This document shows positions 1 to 6,964 of a DNA stretch of 12,187 nucleotides, piece after piece (position 1 is the first letter of the stretch; each line of letters begins with the position of its first letter). The notes under the pieces were generated by a model. The model was not told the origin of the DNA, made no database searches, and worked only from the letters and a program-made list of their open reading frames with translations. A program made the translations under genes and the position numbers. The stretch covers positions 1-12,187 of the forward strand of contig JADNYV010000944.1 in NCBI GenBank assembly GCA_015501055.1. The letters run 5' to 3'. Origin of the DNA: Mucidula mucida. Taxonomy: Eukaryota; Basidiomycota; Agaricomycetes; Agaricales; Physalacriaceae.

Positions 1-111
1 GCGAGGAATGGCGCAGGGCTAACGATGAAAGATGGGAGTGTGAGATTACAGCAGGGGGTAACGCGAGGAATGGCGCAAGGCTAACGATGAAAGATGGGAG
101 TGTGAGATTAC
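1..111. repeat. 62-bp-period tandem repeat, two units
   Basis: A 49-base block starting GCGAGGAATGGCGCA lies at 1-49 and again at 63-111, with one mismatch (base 17 of the unit). Bases 50-62 separate the blocks. The second unit covers the stop codon (108-110) of the left outer gene, so the repeat forms the start of its 3' untranslated region. It may continue to the left of the window. Confidence 0.85.
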
Positions 112-2559
112 GACGAAGCGCCGCCGGTTACCGACATGAAAGCGTCTCTGAACTGCTCGTCGGTCAACTCCATGATTTCCTTATAAACGTCGGAATCCAT
201 CCATGGGACGTCGGAGGACGCTCCACGTTGGGAATTATCATCCACCTTCAACTCCGTTTTCTCGCCTAATGGCGACGCCCAAAAGTCATCATCCCCCGGC
301 ACGCTGTCTGGAGTCTCATAAGCCGTATCCTGAGCAGAGGACGGATATCCGGTGGAGTCAGGACTCGCAGTGGTTTCTGCAGGAGTACTGGAACCACTTG
401 TCGTGACTGGGTCGACTGTGCCGGAAGGATAGGAAGAGAAAGGATAGGGCAGCTCTTGCAGAGCCGTTGACTGCCCAGCCGCTGATGCATCAGAGCTAGT
501 CGGGAGATTAGAAGGCTCAGAGGCAAAGGAGAAGGTGGAAGACAGATATGGAGCCTGCTGAGCCCCAGCCCGTTCTTGAGGCAAGAGACGGTGGTTCCGA
601 GCGTTTGAAGTAGGTCCAGAGGGATATCCTGAAGAGGAGCCTGGGAATAGTGATGGGCTATGGTTTGACTGCCACATCGCCTGCTGAACGCCCGAGAATT
701 GACGGTTCGAGCCTGAAGTCCCTACATAAGACGGGGTCTGCTTGAGCGCGTGGATGGGTCCTCGAAAGCCTGAGGAGTTTTCTGTAAAAGGTGGTAAATG
801 ATATCATCCCTTTACGGTCAAATTTGAGGTACCTTCAAGTTCAAACATCATCCTTCGGCGACAGCTTTCTTGCGTATGCAGCTGCTCGAGGAAACGACGC
901 ACTTGTTCCGGAGCAAAGACTCTCGCAGTATTACATGCGTGGAAGCGCACTTGGTTCAGAGGCACCGGCGATCCCAAGGAAATCAAGATAAGGCTCGAAA
1001 TTTGGACCTTACCGTCCGTCATTGGGTGACGGGGGAGGTAGATGATGCGTTGACACGACAAGTTGACTGCCTTGTTGTAGGCCAAATCCGCTAGTTCTTC
1101 GTTGGTGTGGAGCCTCGCAGGCCATGCAACACCTTCATAGGTCTGGTCCATAATCCAGACCGCACCTCGTGAAGCAAGATCTCTGGGAGGCAAACGAGGT
1201 GCGAGCGCAATCAGCCCAGAGGGCAGGACGAACTATATGATAATCAGCAAAAGGTGAGATTAATAAATCGCGCGACATACTTGAATTGCGGACATGTTGT
1301 ACATTTGTGCGGCTTGGGGGAAAACAACGTTGGGATTGACCTAGTACGGATAAATCAATGAGATAATGTCAAGGCGTCGAGGATGATCAACTTACTTGGT
1401 TGTTGGTCGCGAGTTGAGCTGGAGGTTCGATTGACCTGGCTTTTCCTTTCCCACTGGAAAAGTTGGCCCTCGGGGCAGCAGGCGGAGGCATCAGGTCTCT
1501 GTCGCGCTGCGCATCATCAACCTGCTCATCCCGCTTCCTCTTATTTAAGGTAGTCGATGACCTAGATGCTTGGAAAGCTTGATCGCCTGCTGGCTGTGTG
1601 TGACCTCTGGAAGATTGGGTCGCGCTCTGTACGATGGCGGTGCTAGCCGAGGCAGCCTGGGATTGGTCGACTGACGCCACCTTGAATTTCTCCTGAGCTG
1701 CCGCTGGGGCCTGTACGTTGGCTGATCCTGAGACAGGCTGGGTCACTGCAGCTGAGATCACCGCAGCTGGCGATGGCTCAGGCAACGGAGCTTTTCTCCT
1801 GGGACCTCTCTTTGCCGGCACCTTCGCGGCCAGACCACTATTATTATCTTGGGCTGATTCCTGCTCAACTGCCGACGCTTTCGGCGCTGCACGACGCCCT
1901 CGTGCTGCAGGCTTCTTGGCGGCCTTCGGCGCTACGGGCTTTGTCGCTTTCGATTGGCGCCCTTTCGGTTTGGCTGGCGCGTCGGATGCCGACGATGAGG
2001 TGGCGGATACAGGGACTGATTGAGCGTGAGATGTAAAAGTAGTCGCGGTCTGATCGCGCGATTCGGGAATAGGTGATGGAGGGGTCGCGTCTAGGGGATC
2101 GGGGAGGAGATATTGTTGTCCGATTGTGTCGCGGTCCTCAGTAGTGATCTCCAGCTGCCCGTTCGTCGGTGGATGTTGCGGAGAGGGACCATGCGCGTAC
2201 GTTTGAAAGGGATTGTTATATAGCGATTGTTGGTCGTAATCGGTGCCATTGTCGGATAAAATCTGGGTAGATTGAGATTTATCGGGGCTGTACGAGGGAG
2301 GGTATTGTCGGTAGTTTGGATAGTTGAGATTGGGCGTCGCGTCGTTGGAGAACTCATCTGAGCCATAACTGTAGGACGCCTGGGACCCGCTGAACTGCCC
2401 TCCTACATTCCCAAACTTGCTTGGGACACTGGAGGAGCTATCGCTAGCGTAGGCGCGCTCCTGGGTATAATGATTCTGTGTGTGGGCGTCGCGTCGACCA
2501 TCGAAAGCGCTCGACAAGCCTGGAGGCCGCCGTGTGTCGTCTGGGAATTTAGATGGCAT
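108..2559 (-). CDS. Unrecognised four-exon gene, probable nuclear low-complexity protein (left copy)
   Basis: The coding parts, in transcription order, are 2559-1396, 1340-1281, 1232-833 and 781-108, giving about 765 aa. Introns of 55, 48 and 51 bp have GTAAGT/CTAG, GTATGT/ATAG and GTACCT/ACAG ends, and the frame stays open through every junction. I chose ATG 2559 (MPSKFPDD) because the upstream frame, although open, differs from the mirror copy by an 11-bp indel and so is not conserved as protein. Residues 1-190 are Ser/Tyr/Pro/Gln-rich. Residues 197-260 are a Lys/Arg/Ala/Pro-rich basic stretch with ARGRRAAPK. Residues 339-344 (NKRKRD) resemble a nuclear localisation signal. Residues 389-540 look like a folded domain (WIMDQTYEGVAWP, IIYLPRHPMTDGKV). 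The C-terminal part is Ser/Pro/Thr-rich and ends in a short acidic helix-like segment (YKEIMELTDEQFRDAF). I do not recognise the family. A chromatin or transcription role is inference only. Confidence 0.82.
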
Positions 2560-2593
2560 CGAGGACAGTGCCTTTAATGTGAAAGGAGGATAT

Positions 2594-2639
2594 AGGATGA
2601 TCAATGAAGAGAATGCAGGATGATCAATGAAGAGAATGA
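2594..2639. repeat. Two 23-bp tandem units in the 5' leader (left copy)
   Basis: AGGATGATCAATGAAGAGAA followed by TGC or TGA occurs at 2594-2616 and 2617-2639, just upstream of the outer gene's start codon on the minus strand. The mirror copy keeps both units, one of them with substitutions. Confidence 0.85.
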
Positions 2640-2882
2640 AGGAGTAAGAGTGAAGACAATGATGGGGGGATGAAGAGACGCGCTTGTTCCCACCTTTGTG
2701 TGCCATTGTTTTGACGCTACTGGTCCAACAAAGGCATGCACCTTTCTTGACCGTTTTGGGACAACTTGTAGCCCATTGTTTGCCCACTGTTTGTTCAAGA
2801 GTTATACGTCCAGTTTTAGCAGTTCCGTGACAGCTAAACTGCGTCAAGAGTGTGGCGCAATAAATCGGTTTGGCAGCAAGCG

Positions 2883-3009
2883 TCACACTTCAGCGGGTGT
2901 ACGCGTAGAAATAAGATGATCCAATGTACCCTTGAGTAGTCAGTCAGTCTTTATTTTTATTTCTTCATGGAAAAAAGTGACTTACCGCGTCTAAGCGGTC
3001 AATGCGCAT
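2883..3009 (-). CDS. Possible spliced 24-codon mini-ORF in the leader of the outer gene (left)
   Basis: The ATG is at 3009-3007. The first part, 3009-2986, reads MRIDRLDA. A good intron follows at 2985-2931 (55 bp, GCG/GTAAGT donor, CTGACTGAC branch-like sequence, CTCAAG acceptor). The second part, 2930-2883, reads GTLDHLISTRTPAEV and ends in TGA. The right arm has the same layout with the same intron length and stop position. Five of nine codon differences between arms are silent. It could be an upstream ORF, or simply a 5' leader intron of the outer gene, with the peptide fortuitous. The intron is better supported than the peptide. Confidence 0.4.
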
Positions 3010-3121
3010 TTATTCGAAGAATTCTCTTCTGCCGCAATGATCGAAGTAGACGTAGAAGCGAATTCGATTCTTGAATACCATTCAGTTCCATTAAGACGAA
3101 AGTAAGGAACCACTTCAGGCC

Positions 3122-3751
3122 TCAGGCTGGATCAGGAGCGACCAGCACGAAGTTCCCAACGATGGGATTTCCTAATCCAACAGCCCCACCGAACGCAGAG
3201 ATATTGAACAAGGGCGTCGTGCCATACACGAGTGTCTGCTCCTTGTATGCACCGAGTCGATTGAAAATCCAAAAAATGTACCTACATACCGAAATCGTCA
3301 GATATTCACCATCCAGAACAGGAGTAAATTTACCGGTGAGCATCCAATTCGGCTAGAGGCGTGGGCTGTTTCCACTCAGATACAGCAGGAGTCGTCTTAA
3401 CAAGAAGCTCCGCCTCGCAAGCGGGAGAGCCAGAAATGAAGTTTCCACCAAGGAAGCGTCGAACCTGAATATTTGGGTCTTGAGAGGTCGCGCGTCGGGA
3501 TCGACAAGTTGCTACAACGGAAGGACCTAATGCAATCCACCCAAAAAGCGTAAACGGATCTATGGTAATGCCAACGAATCGATGCGAGGAAGCTATTTAC
3601 CAACTGCCAGGGCTATGGACGCGCCAGTTGACTGCAGAAGAACAACTTGGAGGAGTAAAGTGGGATCGAATTCTAGCGCAATGTTTGGGTATCTGAGGAA
3701 GGTATTAACAGAGATTGTTGAAATCAAAAAGACAAGCACCAACATTAACAT
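3122..3751 (-). pseudogene. PEBP-like secreted protein gene, broken (left copy)
   Basis: Phosphatidylethanolamine-binding-like proteins of fungi are usually secreted ligand-binding proteins. From ATG 3751 the product starts with a hydrophobic signal-like segment (MLMLVLVFLISTISV), then FDPTLLLQVVLLQSTG. An in-frame TAG at 3593-3595 stops it after AVGK, where the mirror copy reads GEQLPR. Downstream, VDPDA is recognisable near 3491-3502 but is flanked by single-base indels. Then come RRFLGGNF, PAVSEWKQPTPLAELDAHR, a 52-bp intron (3333-3282, GTAAAT/TGTAG) and a well kept end (YIFWIFNRLG, PLFNISAFGGAVGLGNPI, FVLVAPDPA, stop TGA). DPDAP and HRY are the family's ligand-site motifs. The stop plus indels indicate a pseudogene. 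Confidence 0.8.
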
Positions 3752-4079
3752 TGTCGAACGCCTGCTGCGGTGTCTCAAGGGCGCGCGCGCCCGTTTGAAA
3801 TCCAGGCGCTATTCAAAGCTCAGATTCATAATCGTATGCGTGAGAGCCATAACATCGAATGTCGGGGATGAGAAGAAACGAAAAAAAGGGAATTATCGCT
3901 GTATCCTGGCTGTACCAATGAAAACGTTAGAATTGTGATCGCCAACCGCCGTGAAATGGTTGCTACATAGCTCTCTCGCGACTATACAGATCAAATTCAG
4001 TGAACCTGTGCAACGAGTAGCAGGAAAATATCTGTGTAGAGCATCAAGCTAGTCATCTAACACCAAACGATCGTTCCAG
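3752..4079. other. Region between PEBP and unknown-gene remnants (left arm)
   Basis: It holds a perfect 14-bp palindrome GGGCGCGCGCGCCC at 3779-3792, the possible exon NENVRIVIANRREMVAT (about 3925-3975, plus strand) and a likely intron 3' end at 4056-4079. From about 3980 onwards the sequence has no counterpart in the right arm. Nothing else is recognised. Confidence 0.5.
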
Positions 4080-4312
4080 TAATAATCAATGTCGCGACAC
4101 CAACCGGAGGCGCGCTGAATCTGTTCAAGATTTATGTAGCAGTGTCGAGGCGTTCAGGTTGGCGCGCGAGACGGTTGCTGAGGGACTTTGAAGAGGCAGT
4201 ATTCTTGAATGGCTACTATCCACCCGGTTTGTTGCAGGAAGACGACCGATTGGAGAGAATGAACAAAGAAAGGAGGAATTGGCGGGAAAAGCTGGCAGAA
4301 CATCATACATAG
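4080..4312 (+). pseudogene. Terminal exon of an unrecognised gene (left copy)
   Basis: An open frame without its own start runs to a TAG at 4310-4312. It is preceded by a strong intron 3' end: CTAAC branch sequence at 4056-4060 and TTCCAG ending at 4079. The product reads ATPTGGALNLFKIYVAV, then RRLLRDFEEAVFLNGYYPPG, then a charged helical tail NKERRNWREKLAEHH. The tail is kept in the right arm, while the part before it (about 3980-4253) is absent there. A possible earlier exon (NENVRIVIANRREMVAT, about 3925-3975) is open in both arms, but is followed by a TAG in this one. I do not recognise the family. Calling it a remnant is inference from the missing 5' part. Confidence 0.45.
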
Positions 4313-4397
4313 CGTAGTAGTTGTGTGGTTGCGGGTAAATGAACAGGGAAAAGGACCGGGGCAAGAGATGCCGCCGGTTTGTACTTGATTGCGATAT

Positions 4398-4515
4398 TCA
4401 AGGTGAGGACATTGACAAACAACTGCCAAGCATTAAGCAAGATGGATTTGCGGACACCTTACCATGATCTTGACGTCTCTCCGCATATGTGATGCCAGCC
4501 CGAAGACCGACCTCT
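4398..4515. other. 118-bp block present only in the left arm, upstream of the FIST fragment
   Basis: Flanks ATTGCGATAT and CCTTAAACAACC are adjacent in the right arm. On the minus strand the block contains an intron-like run: ATCATG/GTAAGGTG donor, GCTTAAT and a TTGGCAG acceptor, 47 bp apart end to end. No target-site duplication is seen. It could be a gain here or a loss in the right arm. Confidence 0.55.
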
Positions 4516-4555
4516 CCTTAAACAACCTATCTACTACTAGACTTCGGCCCAGGTC

Positions 4556-4950
4556 TTGTCTACAGCAACCGGAAAATGGCATGCCTGCACTGTCCTGAGC
4601 CGCTCCGCGTCTGCGGTTCTCCAGCATATCCAAAAGCTTTCTGGCAGCTTCACGCGACGTACGCTCCTCTTCGCATTATCACCCAATGTCGCGTCCACGG
4701 ATCTCTGCAATATCGTGTTTAATGTCACCGCACTGAGCAAGAACTCTGTTGGCTGCCTAGCTGCCCCAACGCACGGACCAGATCTCATTACCTGTTCATT
4801 GGCATTCTTCGATCCTATTCCATGTAGATCTACCATAGCAGGAACACCCATCCACCAAGTCGGATGTTGGCATTCGTTTAGGAAAAAAGATGAAGGCGCG
4901 TATACACATCTATGAGCCGAAGAGTGGGATTGGTCGGAGATTCGATCCAG
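4556..4950 (+). pseudogene. FIST-domain gene, N-terminal fragment (left copy)
   Basis: The frame reads STATGKWHACTVLSRSASAV, then HIQKLSG, RTLLFALSPNVAS, LSKNSVGCLAAPTHG, DLITCSLAFFD, STIAGTPIHQVGCWHSFRKK, and stops at a TGA (4913-4915). It resumes in the same frame as EEWDWSEIRSRR before similarity ends about 20 bp from the kinase pseudogene's 3' end. The first codon is TTG where the right copy has ATG. The FIST N-terminal domain is a ligand-sensing module described in bacterial signal-transduction proteins and also found in fungi. Everything after the first third is missing, so this is a truncated copy. Confidence 0.75.
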
Positions 4951-4969
4951 ACGAGTTTTGGTATTAGCC

Positions 4970-6141
4970 TCATTGCAAGTCTACGTCTCTATTACTGAAT
5001 TTCTCCCTCCGCGCCAGCTCCTCCGAAACCGACTTCAAAATCCCAGATTCAATCATCGCAAAAAAATACTCCATCTGCGCATCCTTTTGATCGCCCACAA
5101 CGTGTTCCACCAGCGTATTCCAAAGAGCACTGTAGAACACGCCGCCATCAATGCACTGCTCGAAAAGGTACACGCCCTCCCACTTGAGGAGCGCCTGCGA
5201 AAGCTTTGGCGGACGATTCGGAAACCGCTTCAGTTCCTCCTCTTTCATCAAACGCGTGTACACCTCCCGGTCGCGTGCTTTCCTGTGCGACTTCACTTGC
5301 GTTTTTTTCATCATCAAGATCGTCCATGGGATGGTCGACCATGAAGAACGGCGGCTGTGCGAAGGAGCTCGTGCACAGTGTCCGCGTGTCATCCCACAGC
5401 TGATACGCGGCTCGTCAGAATCCGCATCGACGATGAAGAAGTTCTGGGAGTGAAAGATGAGCGGGAACCCGTCGACGTCTAGAGAGTCGTCGTAAAAGGA
5501 AGGAATGAGGGAGCGCATCCACCATAGTCGTAGACGGGCGTTGTACCTCGCTTCCTCGAATATGGTCGCCAATCTGCGCGTGGCATGAGCAATCCAGTAC
5601 TCCGTGCCACTGCTGTACACCTTGCTTTGCTGTGGGGATGCCTTAATGACCCATTCCCCACGCGCACTGAGGGTCCCGATCTTGTCGAAACGCTGCGAGT
5701 ACATCTCGACAACTATCTCGGCGACTTGACGCAGTATCACGTCACGTCGTTCGTCGGATAAGTCGTCCCAAATCTCAATAAGGGCGATCCCCTTTACCTT
5801 TGTAGTCACAATATAAGGATGCCCAGCTTCTTCGCTAGAGGCGTTGTAGCAGATGATACCAGGGAGAGGGATTGTAGTTTTCTCATCGAAGTATCGCATC
5901 GTCGCAACACAGCGGTCTCCGGGTCTTTGACGCGGGTCAAAGGAACGCGCACAACGACGTTGGGATGCCCCTCGACACGGAGAAAACAAACGAGATTGAA
6001 GCCACCGGATTTGGTCTCTCCGACCCAGGAGGTAGATTTCGGGTCCAAAGTCAAGGAAACGGAGCGTTGAATGGCATCCCAGTTTGTGGCTGAGAGCGTC
6101 GCAGCTTTCTCCTCCGAGCAGCAAGAGCATGTGTCGCGCAA
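4970..6141 (-). pseudogene. APH/choline-kinase-like phosphotransferase pseudogene
   Basis: Aminoglycoside-phosphotransferase-like kinases are a large family in fungi, with mostly unknown substrates. From ATG 6141 the frame reads ETKSGGFNLVCFLRVEGHPN and VVVRVPLTRVKDPETA (expected ATP-lysine region near 5941-5970). The frame changes near 5905-5925 to VATMRYFDEKTTIPLPGI, GHPYIVTTKVKGIALIEIW and MYSQRFDKIGTL. HSQNFF (5435-5452) is the catalytic-loop Asn region, but the usual HxD before it is absent: the sequence reads FPLIFHSQN. The frame changes again near 5400, at the expected IDWDD metal-binding motif, of which only WDDTRT remains. It returns near 5250-5300, close to a run of seven T, to EEELKRFPNRPPKLSQ and ALWNTLVEHVVGDQKDAQ. 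Three frame changes and missing catalytic residues indicate a pseudogene. Confidence 0.8.
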
Positions 6142-6964
6142 GCAAAGCTATTAACGTGCGTTACCCGCCTTCGACTTGATCAATCATATGTGGGTACGAA
6201 GGCCGCTCCGACTACTTTTTCATTTCCTATTTTGGGCCCGTCATGGAATCATTATTATATGCTCTCTTGCATGCATGATGAGCCTATTCACATGCTTAAG
6301 CTAATCAATTTGAGCTATCCGATTGTTATACTCACATTTGAGCCGCCCTCCTTGCACGCAGGGCACGGAAAATGAAGAATTTATCGTTTCTGCAAAAAAG
6401 AAAAATCAGGAATATATGAAGGTCATTCTTTGCGTGGGAGTCGAATCCAGCTTCGTCCCGTCAATCCACCAGGTTCGAAATGACAAGCGAGCGTACTAAT
6501 AACAAAGAGACAGTGTTCATTCATTGTGAATTTCTCCAATCTAACTCTGCCGCGTTACGCAGTCGATTTTCCAATGATGTACGTTCGTCTATCCTCTGCA
6601 ACCGTGATGATATCACTAGTTGAACGCCTTTTCGATGGGAACGGTTCTTGGTGCCGATAACATACGAGCGGATTAGGACGAACTAACCAACCGATATGCG
6701 TTACAGTTCATATCCCAGAAAGTGCGGCAACTTCTCGCCAGCGCAGGAGGGAACAATATCCTTCGTTGCGCGCCGCGTTAGTTTATAATCGAAATCGGCT
6801 TATTTGTCGTCGACATTAATTTTGACCTGTAGATACTGTATTCGAAGCGGCCAAATCCCTTTCGGCCATCCGCTACAGTTTCGAGGCTCTACAAATGTAT
6901 TAGCTCAACACGTCGCGGATGCCCAATGGCCACTTACTGTCTACCCTAACGCAGTCGCGTACGC
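6142..6964. other. Intergenic stretch of the spacer, no gene recognised
   Basis: It lies between the 5' end of the kinase pseudogene and the 3' end of the FIST gene, which run in the same direction. Short open frames are present (for example 6804-7013, plus strand) but show no family pattern I recognise. I found no tRNA, transposon end or strong repeat. It would include the former kinase promoter. Confidence 0.6.

Larger units (their letters stand above)
2560..3121 (-). promoter_or_regulatory. 5' leader and promoter region of the left outer gene
   Basis: This stretch between the PEBP remnant and the outer gene start is clearly similar in both arms. It holds the possible spliced mini-ORF (2883-3009), a well kept block around ACTGCTAAAACTGGACGT, and the two 23-bp units next to the start codon. 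I see no convincing TATA box. Similarity between two arm copies alone does not prove function. Confidence 0.45.
903..4950 (+). repeat. Left arm of large inverted duplication (part mirrored inside the window)
   Basis: Read as reverse complement, this region aligns in order with the right arm: outer gene exons 3 to 1, leader, PEBP-like gene, unknown gene tail and FIST 5' part. Base 903 pairs with 12187. Bases 1-902 continue the same gene, and their partner would lie beyond the window. The clear inner limit is about 4893, and weaker FIST similarity (WDWSEIRSRR against VDWEDFWSRR) runs to about 4950. Blocks at about 3980-4253 and 4398-4515 have no counterpart in the right arm. Confidence 0.9.

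Noticed and set aside
1718..2036. Plus-strand open frames over the basic region
   Set aside because: They are antisense shadows of a GC-rich, Ala/Arg/Lys-rich coding stretch. The mirror frames at 11059-11344 have the same cause.
108..2559. Mating-type locus homeodomain gene, suggested by the paired divergent layout
   Set aside because: No homeodomain signature is visible in the translation, and the two copies are near-identical paralogues rather than the two different classes expected at such a locus.
2560..2886. N-terminal extension of the left outer gene from an upstream in-frame ATG
   Set aside because: The right copy differs by an 11-bp deletion, which puts its upstream region in another frame. 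Protein similarity in a shared frame begins only about 20 codons before MPSKFPDD.
6436..6476. tRNA-like T-arm sequence (GGGAGTCGAATCC)
   Set aside because: I could not form an acceptor stem, D arm or anticodon arm at the right distances.
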